From Pseudaminobacter sp047739745 (GTDB lineage: Bacteria > Pseudomonadota > Alphaproteobacteria > Rhizobiales > Rhizobiaceae): a DNA stretch of 64,000 nucleotides. Positions 17,258 through 26,129 of the stretch are shown in pieces (position 1 is the stretch's first letter; each line of letters begins with the position of its first letter). Both the position numbers and the translations under genes were made by a program. The notes beneath the pieces were generated by a model. It was given only the letters and a program-made list of their open reading frames with translations, was not told the DNA's origin and ran no database searches. The DNA lies in NCBI RefSeq assembly GCF_047739745.1, contig NZ_JBLLVA010000019.1:1-64000 (forward strand), in the 5' to 3' direction.

Positions 17258-18433
17258 CTAAAAGCCTATCGCAGCGAAGAATATGGCAAACAGACCATCG
17301 AGGATGACCACGACGAAGATCGATTTCACCACCGATGCCGTCACCCTGCGGCCAAGCGATTCTGCGCTGCCGCCGACCTTGAGCCCTTCGACCGAGGCCA
17401 GAATGCCTATGATCATCGCCATGAACGGCGCCTTGATCAGGCCGGCAAAGATCGTGCCGAGATCGATGCTGACCCGTAGACGGTCGATGAAAGTGGTATA
17501 GGCGATGTCGGAGTAGAGATACGAGACGACGATGGCACCGCCAAGTGCGGCGAAATTGGCGGCGATCGTCAAGCAGGGCAAGGCAATCACCAGTGCCACC
17601 AGACGCGGGAAAACCAGCACGCCGACGGGATTGAGGCCGATCACCTTGAGAGCGTCGACCTCCTCGCGCATTTTCATCGATCCGATTTCGGCGGTGATCG
17701 CGCTGCCCGAACGGCCCGCGACCATGATCGCCGTCATCAGCACGCCGAGCTCGCGCAGCACCAGAATGCCGACGAGATCGACGACGAAAATCTCCGCTCC
17801 GAAATAGCGGAGCTGGAAAGCGCCTTGCTGGGCGACGATGGCGCCGACGATGGCCGACATCAGCACCACCACCGGAATGGCGCCCACCCCCATTCGGTCG
17901 ATCTGGTGGAAGATCGCTGCCATGTTCACGCCATGGCCGCGACCGAGCTTCATCTGAGCGCCGCGGATTGTTGAGCCCAGTATGTTCATGGCTGCCAGGA
18001 AATCGTCGCGCATTGCATAGACGCCGCGCCCGATTTTCTCGAGAATGACGATAAGTAGACCTGGCTTGGGCGAAGCCTCGCTTTCTTCGCTGCGGCGGGA
18101 TGCCTCCTGCACTGCGTCCAGCAAAATGGAGGCGGCTTCGCTTGGTCCCTCGAGCCGCACCTCGATGCCTTGCGCCTGGCCACTCGCAATCAGCCGCTCG
18201 ACAAGCCAGGCGCCGGCCGTGTCGATCCTGCTGATGCCGGACAGGTCGAGCACGACTGCATCCGCACCCTGCCCGAGATCGATGCCCCGCATCTCGTCAT
18301 CGATCAGCGCGACGGTCTGGGTGGTCCAGGCACCGGACAGAGCGTAGCATGGCACGCCGTCACGCTTCGCCTCCGTGATAAGTGGAGACGCTTCGCCGGC
18401 ACCGTCTTCATCCCTGTCGGCATTGATCAACAT
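17258..18433 (-). CDS. MlaE-type permease fused to a STAS domain
   Basis: A 391-residue permease for the Mla/MCE lipid exporter. Residues about 25-125 form a STAS domain like MlaB (VVLDLSGISRIDTAGAWLV, with the conserved Ser/Thr region). Residues 140-391 are the five-helix MlaE domain (REMREEVDALKVIGLNPVG-type EVDAL motif). In E. coli MlaB and MlaE are separate; here one chain carries both, a recognised arrangement in alphaproteobacteria. It is the first gene of the operon permease-ATPase-MCE protein-lipoprotein. Confidence 0.93.
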   Translation of the reverse strand: MLINADRDEDGAGEASPLITEAKRDGVPCYALSGAWTTQTVALIDDEMRGIDLGQGADAVVLDLSGISRIDTAGAWLVERLIASGQAQGIEVRLEGPSEAASILLDAVQEASRRSEESEASPKPGLLIVILEKIGRGVYAMRDDFLAAMNILGSTIRGAQMKLGRGHGVNMAAIFHQIDRMGVGAIPVVVLMSAIVGAIVAQQGAFQLRYFGAEIFVVDLVGILVLRELGVLMTAIMVAGRSGSAITAEIGSMKMREEVDALKVIGLNPVGVLVFPRLVALVIALPCLTIAANFAALGGAIVVSYLYSDIAYTTFIDRLRVSIDLGTIFAGLIKAPFMAMIIGILASVEGLKVGGSAESLGRRVTASVVKSIFVVVILDGLFAIFFAAIGF

Positions 18434-18511
18434 GGCGACCTGTCTTATCCGCTCAGGTTGCGCCTGTCACTTTTGCACGCCGGCGCGAAGCGCGGATTGG
18501 AGAAGAAAATC

Positions 18512-18729
18512 ATGTCGCGTGTCCTTTCGGTCAATGCCGAGCGCTACCCGATCGCCGGGACCTTCTCATCTCACCCGGATCGAAGACCGAGGCGGAAGTA
18601 TTCACGATCGAGATACGCGAAGGTTCCAACTCCGGCGGTGGCGAGTGCGTTCCTTTTCGGCGTCATGGCGAACCATCGAAAGCGTGCGTGGCGATAGAGG
18701 CGGGCCGCCAACCACCGCTTTGGGGCTGA
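18512..18729 (+). pseudogene. frameshifted N-terminal remnant of a dipeptide epimerase
   Basis: From the ATG at 18512 the frame encodes MSRVLSVNAERYPIAGTF, the start of the enolase-superfamily dipeptide (L-Ala-D/L-Glu) epimerase family. One base then appears to be missing near 18565-18568. In the shifted frame (18568-18729) the family sequence resumes as ISPGSKTEAEVFTIEIREG and GGGECVPFRRHGE. It loses likeness after AIEAG and stops at 18727. The catalytic barrel is absent, so it is a truncated pseudogene. A SD-like GGAGAAG precedes the ATG. Sequence around it (18434-18511, 18730-18799) shows no other gene. Confidence 0.8.
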
Positions 18730-18799
18730 TCATGCCTCGTCGGCGGTTGCAGTCCGCGCCCGCCCGGCAGTAGGTTGATTAGACAAGTTGGAGGATAAA

Positions 18800-19579
18800 A
18801 TGGATCTCGGCATTCGTGGAAAGAACGCAATCGTCTGCGCGTCGAGCCGGGGACTCGGCCGCGGTTGCGCACTGGCGCTGGCGGAGGCTGGATGCAACCT
18901 CGTCGTCAACGGTCGGGACGCGGCGGTGTTGGCTAGAACGGCCGCCGAGATTCGCGACCGGTTCGGCGTCGAGGTTACCGAGATCGCCGGCGACGTCTCC
19001 GACCCGATAGTGCAGAAGGATCTGCTGGCGGCTGCGCCAGCGCCCGATATCCTGGTCAACAATAATGGCGGCCCGCCGTTTCGTGAGTTCCGTCAGCTTG
19101 ATCGCCAGAAAATGCTAGACGGCGTCACCAACAACATGATTACACCGATCGAGCTTATCCAGGCGGTTATTGACGGCATGGCGGAGCGCGGCTTCGGGCG
19201 CATCGTCAACATCACCTCCCTTTCCGTCTACGTGCCGATCTCGGGTCTTGATCTGTCGTCAGGCGCACGTGCCGGGCTGACATCATTCCTGGCGGGAGTG
19301 GCGCGCACGGTCGCTCACCGAAACGTCACCATCAACAATCTGCTGCCCGGCAAGCTCGACACCGATCGGCTGCGGGGCGGATTGAAGCCCGGCGAGATCG
19401 AACCGGAGCAGGCCGCGCGCGAGCGTAAGGCCCGAATCAGTGCCGATATTCCCGCCAAGCGGCTCGGCACGCCGGAGGAATTCGGCCAGATTTGCGCTTT
19501 TCTGTGCTCTGTTCATGCCGGATATCTGACCGGGCAGAACATTCCGGTCGATGGCGGGCTCTACGTCAGCGCATTCTGA
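18800..19579 (+). CDS. atypical SDR-family oxidoreductase
   Basis: A 259-residue short-chain dehydrogenase/reductase-like protein (3-oxoacyl-ACP-reductase-like). The cofactor loop is degenerate, CASSRGLGRG (13-22), instead of TGxxxGxG. NNNGG at 87-91 corresponds to NNAG, and Ser140 (NITSLS) is kept. The catalytic YxxxK is replaced by Ser153-SGA-Arg157. This matches a known BKR-like SDR subgroup without a perfect tetrad, so activity may be altered or lost. GGAGG lies six bases before the ATG at 18800; an in-frame TTG at 18788 is unlikely. It sits just after the broken epimerase gene. Confidence 0.85.
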   Translation: MDLGIRGKNAIVCASSRGLGRGCALALAEAGCNLVVNGRDAAVLARTAAEIRDRFGVEVTEIAGDVSDPIVQKDLLAAAPAPDILVNNNGGPPFREFRQLDRQKMLDGVTNNMITPIELIQAVIDGMAERGFGRIVNITSLSVYVPISGLDLSSGARAGLTSFLAGVARTVAHRNVTINNLLPGKLDTDRLRGGLKPGEIEPEQAARERKARISADIPAKRLGTPEEFGQICAFLCSVHAGYLTGQNIPVDGGLYVSAF

Positions 19580-19684
19580 CCGGCCGCGTTCGGGCACGTA
19601 CAATCTGCCACCTTAAACCTCGAATTCTCGACACGTCATGCTAGAACGTGAACGAAACATTCGATGCGGGATAGGCAGCCAAAA

Positions 19685-22012
19685 ATGGATACAGAAAAAC
19701 AAGGTGCGGCGCGCTCGGACCTCAATGAGGCGGCGCTGTTTTTTCACAAATATCCGGCGCCGGGGAAGCTGGAAATCCAGGCGACGAAGCCGCTGGGCAA
19801 CCAGCGCGACCTGGCGCTTGCCTATTCGCCCGGTGTAGCGGCGCCCTGCCTGGCAATCCGCGACGATCCGGCGACCGCAGCCGATTATACTGCCCGTTCC
19901 AACCTCGTCGGCGTGGTCTCCAACGGCACTGCCGTCCTCGGCCTCGGAAATATCGGTCCGCTCGCCTCCAAGCCGGTGATGGAAGGCAAGGCCGTTCTGT
20001 TCAAGAAGTTCGCCGGCATTGATGTCTTCGACATCGAGATCGAGGCAGAAGGCATCGACCTGATGGTGGACACCATCGCAGCGCTGGAACCGACCTTCGG
20101 CGGCATCAACCTCGAGGATATCAAAGCGCCTGAATGTTTCGAGGTGGAGGAGCGGCTGAAGGCGCGAATGGCGATCCCGGTTTTCCACGACGATCAGCAT
20201 GGCACGGCAATTATCGTCGCCGCGGCGGTGCTCAATAGCCTCGAGGTTGCCGGCAAGAAGATCGAAGAGGTCAAGATCGTCACTTCCGGTGCCGGGGCTG
20301 CTGCGCTCGCCTGCCTCAATCTGCTCGTGTCGCTCGGCGCCAAGGTAGAGAACATCTGGGTCACAGACCGTTTCGGCGTCGCCTACAAAGGCCGACAGGA
20401 CGAGATGGATCGCTGGAAAGACCCTTACGTCAAGGATACCAACGCGCGCACTCTGGCAGATGTGATCGGCGGAACCGATGTGTTCCTGGGGCTTTCGGCG
20501 GCCGGCGTGCTTAAGCCGGAGCTTCTTCAGCACATGGCGGAAAAACCGCTGATCCTGGCATTGGCCAATCCGACGCCCGAGATCATGCCGGAGGTGGCGC
20601 GCGCGGCGCGGCCGGACGCAATGATCTGCACTGGCAGATCGGATTTTCCCAATCAGGTCAACAACGTAATCTGCTTTCCTTACATATTTCGCGGGGCGCT
20701 GGATTGCGGCGCCAGTGCCATCAACGAGGAGATGAAGGTGGCGGCCGTGCGTGCCATTGCTGCTCTGGCGCGCGAAGAGCCGTCAGATGTCGCCGCCCGC
20801 GCCTACTCGGAGGACACGCCGACTTTCGGCCCGGAATTCCTGATCCCCTCGCCTTTCGACCCGCGCCTGATCCTCAGGATCGCGCCGGCCGTTGCCAAGG
20901 CCGCATGCGATACCGGTGTTGCAACTCGGCCGATCAGCGATTTCCCGGCCTATATCGACAAGCTCAATCGCTTCGTCTTCCGCTCCGGCCTGGTGATGAA
21001 GCCAGTCTTCTCGGTTGCAAGGACTTCGACTGCCAAGCGCGTCATCTTTGCCGATGGCGAGGACGAGCGCGTTCTGCGCGCCGCCCAGGTGGTTCTCGAC
21101 GAGGGTATTGCCGAACCGATCCTGATCGGACGGCCCAATGTCATCGACGTGCGGCTGCGGCGCTACGGCCTGCGCATTCGGCCAGGCACCGATTTCGGGC
21201 TGATCAATCCGGAAGACGACCCGCGTTACCGCGACTATGTCGACCTGCTTATCGAGCTTGGCGGGCGGCGCGGCATCACCCAGGAGGCGGCCCGTACCAT
21301 GGTGCGCACCGATACCACGGTGATCGCCGCGCTGGCCCTGCGCCGCGGCGATGCCGATTGCATGCTTTGCGGCCTGGAGGGGCGGTTTGCCCGGCATCTG
21401 CGCAACGTCAAGTTGATCATCGGACCGCGCGCCGGCATCAAGGACCGCGACCTGTCGACATTGTCGATGCTGATTTCCTCGCGCGGTATAAGCTTTTTCA
21501 CCGATACCTATGTGACCGTCGATCCGACAGCGGAAGAAATAGCGGAGATGACGGTACTGGCTGCCGAAGAAATCCGGCGCTTCGGCATGGAGCCGAAGGC
21601 CGCACTTCTGTCGCACTCGAATTTCGGCTCGCATGATTCGCCCAGCGCCACGAAAATGCGGGAGGCAGCCGCCATATTGAAGCGAATTGCCCCCGATCTG
21701 CAAAGCGACGGTGAAATGCATGGCGATTCCGCCCTGTCCGAGCAATTGCGGCAGCGGGTCTATCCGCATTCCGGGTTGAAGGGCGAAGCGAACCTTCTCG
21801 TCTTCCCCAATCTCGACTCGGCCAACATCACCTTGACCACTGTCAAGCAGATGACCGACGCACTGCATGTCGGGCCGATTTTGCTCGGAGTGGAACAACC
21901 GGCGCATATACTCACGCCGTCCGTGACATCGCGCGGCGTGGTCAACATGACCGCGCTCGCTGTCGCCGAGGCAGCTCAAAAGGCTCAGGCGACACTGGCA
22001 AATCCGGCATGA
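19685..22012 (+). CDS. maeB: chimeric malic enzyme with phosphotransacetylase-like domain
   Basis: 775 residues. The N-terminal half (1 to about 430) is malic enzyme, oxidatively decarboxylating malate to pyruvate: LALAYSPGVAAPC, VFHDDQHGTA and a SGAGAAALA nucleotide-binding turn. The C-terminal half (about 440-775) resembles phosphate acetyltransferase but in this family has a regulatory, not catalytic, role. Rhizobia carry NAD (Dme) and NADP (Tme) versions of this fusion; which one this is cannot be decided by eye. The ATG at 19685 was chosen; an ATG at 19664 would add seven residues. It stands alone. Confidence 0.93.
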   Translation: MDTEKQGAARSDLNEAALFFHKYPAPGKLEIQATKPLGNQRDLALAYSPGVAAPCLAIRDDPATAADYTARSNLVGVVSNGTAVLGLGNIGPLASKPVMEGKAVLFKKFAGIDVFDIEIEAEGIDLMVDTIAALEPTFGGINLEDIKAPECFEVEERLKARMAIPVFHDDQHGTAIIVAAAVLNSLEVAGKKIEEVKIVTSGAGAAALACLNLLVSLGAKVENIWVTDRFGVAYKGRQDEMDRWKDPYVKDTNARTLADVIGGTDVFLGLSAAGVLKPELLQHMAEKPLILALANPTPEIMPEVARAARPDAMICTGRSDFPNQVNNVICFPYIFRGALDCGASAINEEMKVAAVRAIAALAREEPSDVAARAYSEDTPTFGPEFLIPSPFDPRLILRIAPAVAKAACDTGVATRPISDFPAYIDKLNRFVFRSGLVMKPVFSVARTSTAKRVIFADGEDERVLRAAQVVLDEGIAEPILIGRPNVIDVRLRRYGLRIRPGTDFGLINPEDDPRYRDYVDLLIELGGRRGITQEAARTMVRTDTTVIAALALRRGDADCMLCGLEGRFARHLRNVKLIIGPRAGIKDRDLSTLSMLISSRGISFFTDTYVTVDPTAEEIAEMTVLAAEEIRRFGMEPKAALLSHSNFGSHDSPSATKMREAAAILKRIAPDLQSDGEMHGDSALSEQLRQRVYPHSGLKGEANLLVFPNLDSANITLTTVKQMTDALHVGPILLGVEQPAHILTPSVTSRGVVNMTALAVAEAAQKAQATLANPA

Positions 22013-22056
22013 AATTTCGGGCGCAAGGAAACGCTTAACCCGATCATCGTAGAACA

Positions 22057-22093
22057 CTCCTGCCTTTCACCCGATCCATCTGAAAGGCAGGAG
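22057..22093 (+). promoter_or_regulatory. 13-bp hairpin sequestering the RBS of the 22099 gene
   Basis: CTCCTGCCTTTCA (22057-22069) is perfectly complementary to TGAAAGGCAGGAG (22081-22093), with an 11-base loop. The 3' arm contains the Shine-Dalgarno sequence (AGGAG) that ends five bases before the ATG at 22099. Folded, it would hide the ribosome-binding site. No T-run follows, so it is a poor terminator for maeB, whose stop is 45 bases upstream. Confidence 0.7.
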
Positions 22094-22098
22094 AGCAG

Positions 22099-22488
22099 AT
22101 GCCTAGTCGATCAAGGAAGCTGGCAAGCACCGCAGCGTTGTGTCTCGTCGCGATGGGAAGTCTCCCCGCGCTTGCCGATCCTCGTCCGTGCAGCCAGCTT
22201 GAGGCGTCGGCGAGTTCAGTCATCGCCGGCTGCGCTACAACGGCGAATTTTCAGATCGTCGCCGGCAATCAGGCGCTTCAAAAGCCGACAGCAAGCCCCA
22301 AGGAAGCAGGGTCAGGTTCTTTCGTCACGCCGCAGCCCGCGTCGCCGACAGTGGCGACACCGAACGCCGCCCAGCCGATACGGGCGCTCGACACGGACCG
22401 GAAGGTCAGGGTCGTCGGGCCAAGGTTCCTTCCCGACCCAGCAGAGGCAATAAATCTGCGAGCTCCGGGCCAGACGAAAGCCCGGTAA
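22099..22488 (+). CDS. small secreted protein of unknown function
   Basis: 129 residues with a clear signal peptide (LCLVAMGSLPALA) cleaved near residue 26. The mature part is Ala/Pro/Thr-rich and probably disordered (SPKEAGSGSF, QPASPTVATPNAAQP). It has two cysteines early on (CSQLEA, GCATTA) and a basic segment, DRKVRVVGPRFLPD, near the C-terminus. I do not recognise the family. Its 3' end overlaps the opposing gltX gene by 83 bases. The RBS lies inside a 13-bp hairpin, so translation is likely controlled. Confidence 0.65.
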   Translation: MPSRSRKLASTAALCLVAMGSLPALADPRPCSQLEASASSVIAGCATTANFQIVAGNQALQKPTASPKEAGSGSFVTPQPASPTVATPNAAQPIRALDTDRKVRVVGPRFLPDPAEAINLRAPGQTKAR

Positions 22489-23779
22489 GCGCCAGCCGCA
22501 AGGGCATGAAAAGCGACTTGCCCTTGCGCCCAGTCGCTTCCTTGATGGAACCTGTCCACACTTTCCAGGTATCGCGGTCCCAAGGTTCTTCAGGCAGGAA
22601 CTCGAAGGCTTCTCGTACGAAGCCTGCGTCCGCCTCGGAGAGTTCGACCGGATCTTGCGGCCCCTGATCGACGATACGCCACCAGCCGGCGGCGTCGGAC
22701 AGTTTCTCCAGATTTCCCCGTACGGCTAGCCAGAATGCTTCTGCGGATGCGCCCGAAACGCCGATCGCCGAAAGCCTGCCTTGCGCCTCTTCGAACGGCA
22801 TTGTGTGGAGAAGCGTCCGATTGAGCACGAGCAGTTCGGCCGGATCGAATTTGGAAGCGGATTTCGAGGTCGCGGCCGGGTCGAAGCGTTCCGCCAGATC
22901 CGCCATCTTTGCCACCGCCTCGACATTTTCGGAGGTGCCGATGAGCACGGCGAGCGAGACCACGGCCATCGGTTCAAGACCCGATTCCCTGAGCCCCGCG
23001 ATCGATAGGGCGCCGGTGCGCTTCGAAAGCCCCTCACCCGTGCCTGTCGTCAGCAAATTGTGGTGACCGAAGGCTGGCGGTTCAGCGCCGAGCGCCTGAA
23101 ACAGCGCGATCTGCACGCCGGTGTTGGTGACGTGGTCGTCGCCGCGGATCACGTGCGTTACACCCATGTCGATATCGTCGACAACCGAAGGCAGCGTGTA
23201 GAGATAGGTGCCATCCTCGCGCACCAGCACAGGATCCGACAATGAGGCGAGATCGACCGTTTCTTCCCCGCGGACAACATCCTGCCACTGTATTTCGGTG
23301 CGGTCCGTCTCGAAGGGATTGTCGCGGAAGTTGGGCAGCAGGAAGCGCCAATGCGGCCGCCGCCCCTCCGCTTCGAGCGTCTCGCGTTCCTCGCCGGTCA
23401 GTTTGAGCGCCTCGCGGCCATAGACGGGCGGCAGCTTCCGCGACAGTCGGATCTTGCGGCGCAGTTCGAGTTCTTCCTGCGTCTCGTAGCAGGGATAGAG
23501 CACCCCGGCCGCCTTCAACCGCTCAACGGCCGCATCATAGCTTTCGATGCGCTTCGATTGATATTCGGTAGCATCGGGAAAGATGCCAAGCCAATGCAGG
23601 TCGTAGAGGATTGCATCGGCATATTCCTGCTTTGAGCGCAGGAAATCGGTGTCGTCAAAACGTTGGATGAAGCGGCCGCCATTCTTCATGGCGAATAGCC
23701 AATTGAACAGTGCGGTGCGCGCGTTGCCGATGTGGATATGACCCGTCGGCGACGGGGCGAAACGAACGGTTACGGTCAT
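22406..23779 (-). CDS. gltX: glutamate--tRNA ligase
   Basis: A class I synthetase of 457 residues that charges tRNA-Glu (and, in many alphaproteobacteria, tRNA-Gln before amidation). The HIGH motif is in PSPTGHIHIGNART at the N-terminus, and the KMSKS-type loop is GLSKRTGAL near residue 250. The anticodon-binding helical domain fills the last 170 residues. Many rhizobia have two GltX paralogues; this may be the shorter one. Its 3' end overlaps the convergent small secreted gene. It is upstream of nothing on its own strand within 2 kb, so it appears monocistronic. Confidence 0.95.
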   Translation of the reverse strand: MTVTVRFAPSPTGHIHIGNARTALFNWLFAMKNGGRFIQRFDDTDFLRSKQEYADAILYDLHWLGIFPDATEYQSKRIESYDAAVERLKAAGVLYPCYETQEELELRRKIRLSRKLPPVYGREALKLTGEERETLEAEGRRPHWRFLLPNFRDNPFETDRTEIQWQDVVRGEETVDLASLSDPVLVREDGTYLYTLPSVVDDIDMGVTHVIRGDDHVTNTGVQIALFQALGAEPPAFGHHNLLTTGTGEGLSKRTGALSIAGLRESGLEPMAVVSLAVLIGTSENVEAVAKMADLAERFDPAATSKSASKFDPAELLVLNRTLLHTMPFEEAQGRLSAIGVSGASAEAFWLAVRGNLEKLSDAAGWWRIVDQGPQDPVELSEADAGFVREAFEFLPEEPWDRDTWKVWTGSIKEATGRKGKSLFMPLRLALTGLSSGPELADLLPLLGREGTLARRP

Positions 23780-23918
23780 TTTCCCCGGTTAACGGAAGGA
23801 TATGGCCTTGGCAAGGCCGGCTGACTCTTGCGCAATCCGTGCGGTGCCGCCTCGCCTGCGAAGGAGTGCCGCGGCACGATGCCGGTTCGTTGGAACCATC
23901 TACAACCGAGATCGCGAT

Positions 23919-25610
23919 CTACCCGCGATCGCGAAACCGATTGGTGATCGGATAGCGGCGGTCGCGGCCGAAGTTCTTTTTGGTGATTTTCACGCCGGGC
24001 GCAGCCTGCCGACGCTTGTACTCGGCGATGTAGAGCAGGTGCTCCATACGCGTGACGGTGGCGCGGTCGTGCCCGCGCGCGACGATATCCTCAACGCCCA
24101 TTTCGTTTTCGACAAGGCACTCAAGAATGTCGTCGAGCACCGGGTAAGGAGGCAGCGAGTCCTGATCGGTCTGGTCCGGGCGCAACTCCGCCGAGGGCGC
24201 CTTATCGATGATGTTCCTGGGGATGACCTCGCCGGAAGGGCCGAGCGCGCCCGGCGGCACCGTGCCGTTTCGCCAGCGCGACAGCGCGTAGACCTGCATC
24301 TTGTAGAGGTCCTTAATCGGGTTGAAGCCGCCGTTCATGTCGCCATAGAGCGTGGCGTAGCCCACCGACATCTCCGATTTATTGCCGGTGGTGACCACCA
24401 TCGAGCCGAATTTGTTAGAAATCGCCATCAGGATCGCGCCACGGGCACGCGATTGCAGGTTCTCCTCGGTCGTGCCCTCGTTCGTACCTTCGAAGAGTTC
24501 GGAAAGTGCGCGCGAAAAGCCGTCGACCGGTTCGAAAATCGGCACGATGTCATAGCGGCAGCCGAGCGCGCGGGCGCAATCTTCGGCGTCCTTCAGCGAA
24601 TCCTCCGACGTATAGCGATATGGCATCATCACCGCATGCACCCGCTCCTCTCCAAGCGCATCGACCGCAAGTGTCGCGCAAATGGCCGAGTCGATGCCGC
24701 CCGAAAGACCAAGCACCACGTCCTTGAAACCGTTCTTGTTGACGTAGTCACGAAGGCCCATCATGCAGGCGCGGTAGTCGGCCTCCTCGGTTTCGGGAAT
24801 TCGCGACATCGGCCCGTCGACGCAGACCCAGCCATCAGCCGCGCGGTCGCGCTTCCAGGTGGTGACGACAACTGCCTCCTCGAATTGACTCATCTGGAAC
24901 GCCAGCGACTTCTCTGCCGAAATCGCAAACGACGCGCCGTCAAAAACCAATTCGTCCTGACCGCCAAGCTGGTTGGCGTAGAGAATTGGCAGACCGGTTT
25001 CGATCACCTGCCTGATCACGATCTGATGGCGCACATCGACCTTGCCGCGATAATAGGGCGATCCGTTGGGCACCAGCAGGATTTCCGCGCCGCTTTCTGC
25101 CAGCGTCTCGCAGACGCCGTGTTCGCCCCATATGTCCTCGCAGATCGGAATCCCGAGCCGCAAACCGCGAAAATTGACAGGTCCCGGCATATCCGGCCCC
25201 GCCTGGAAAACGCGTTTTTCGTCGAATTCTCCGTAATTTGGCAAATCGACCTTGTGGCGTTCGGCGATGATCTTGCCTGCATCGGCAACGATGATCGAAT
25301 TATGCGTGCCGCTCTTGCGCTTCAAGGGCGTGCCGACGATCACACCAGGTCCGCCGTCACCTGTTTCCTCGGCCAATGCCGTCACTGCCCGTTCGCAGGC
25401 GGCTAGAAAAGCCGGCTTGAGCACGAGGTCCTCCGGCGGATAGCCGGCGATGAACAGTTCCGTGAACAGAACGATGTCGGCGCCCTTGCGAGCGGCATCG
25501 GCTCTCGCCTCGCGCGCCTTGGCCAGGTTGCCGTCGATATCGCCGACAGTCGGGTTGAGTTGGGCGATAGCGATGCGCAGGACGTCGGGCGAAGAAGGTT
25601 TTGTTGTCAT
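23919..25610 (-). CDS. nadE: glutamine-dependent NAD+ synthetase
   Basis: Makes NAD from deamido-NAD using glutamine; 563 residues. The N-terminal nitrilase-like glutaminase domain (about 10-270) shows Glu in FTELFIAGYPPEDL, Lys in HKVDLPNYGEFDEKR and Cys in IPICEDIWGE. The C-terminal synthetase domain carries the PP-loop LGLSGGIDSA and the TTGNKSEMSVGYAT segment. The ATG at 25610 (MTTKPSS) was preferred over a TTG at 25646. The dgkA gene ends 57 bases upstream in the same direction. Confidence 0.95.
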   Translation of the reverse strand: MTTKPSSPDVLRIAIAQLNPTVGDIDGNLAKAREARADAARKGADIVLFTELFIAGYPPEDLVLKPAFLAACERAVTALAEETGDGGPGVIVGTPLKRKSGTHNSIIVADAGKIIAERHKVDLPNYGEFDEKRVFQAGPDMPGPVNFRGLRLGIPICEDIWGEHGVCETLAESGAEILLVPNGSPYYRGKVDVRHQIVIRQVIETGLPILYANQLGGQDELVFDGASFAISAEKSLAFQMSQFEEAVVVTTWKRDRAADGWVCVDGPMSRIPETEEADYRACMMGLRDYVNKNGFKDVVLGLSGGIDSAICATLAVDALGEERVHAVMMPYRYTSEDSLKDAEDCARALGCRYDIVPIFEPVDGFSRALSELFEGTNEGTTEENLQSRARGAILMAISNKFGSMVVTTGNKSEMSVGYATLYGDMNGGFNPIKDLYKMQVYALSRWRNGTVPPGALGPSGEVIPRNIIDKAPSAELRPDQTDQDSLPPYPVLDDILECLVENEMGVEDIVARGHDRATVTRMEHLLYIAEYKRRQAAPGVKITKKNFGRDRRYPITNRFRDRG

Positions 25611-25667
25611 AACAAGCGGTTTAGCGCGCCGTTTCTGAACCGGCAATGCCGAGCGTCATTGGCAGGA

Positions 25668-26027
25668 TCATAGCGAATGACCGATAATGCGTTCGGCGAT
25701 TGCAAGCGCCCACACCCCGAAAGCAATGGCGACGGAAATCAGCACGGCCAGCGAACCACAATCCTTCGCCAATTGAATGTCCTTATGGAATTCGCGCGAC
25801 AGCGCATTGCAGGCCGCCTCGACAGCCGTGTTCAACACTTCGACCACGATGAGAAACAGGATCACCCCAAGCAGCAAGGCATAGCCACGCCAACTGGTTG
25901 CCACGAACCAGCCAACGGGTATGGCAAGCACGAGCAGCACGATCTCCTGCTGAAACGCGGTCTCGCTGCCGAGAAGTCGGCCAAGGGCGCGCAAAGAATT
26001 GCGCAAGGCATTGATCAGGCGCTGCAT
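25668..26027 (-). CDS. dgkA: diacylglycerol kinase
   Basis: A 119-residue membrane kinase that recycles diacylglycerol to phosphatidate. Three membrane helices are visible. The family active-site motif is VEVLNTAVEAACN, and the second conserved segment is HKDIQLAKDCGSLAV. An N-terminal amphipathic helix (LINALRNSLRALGRLL) precedes them. Length is normal. It may be co-transcribed with nadE downstream. In rhizobia it supports turnover of lipids made during cyclic glucan modification; that role is inferred. Confidence 0.94.
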   Translation of the reverse strand: MQRLINALRNSLRALGRLLGSETAFQQEIVLLVLAIPVGWFVATSWRGYALLLGVILFLIVVEVLNTAVEAACNALSREFHKDIQLAKDCGSLAVLISVAIAFGVWALAIAERIIGHSL

Positions 26028-26129
26028 TCACGTTTCCCTGTCGAATCGCCGGAGGAGGAGACCGGTTATACGCCGGTTCAGGTGCATCCGTCAGGGTGTC
26101 GCCTCACGTCCCGCATGTGGCGCGCCGGG

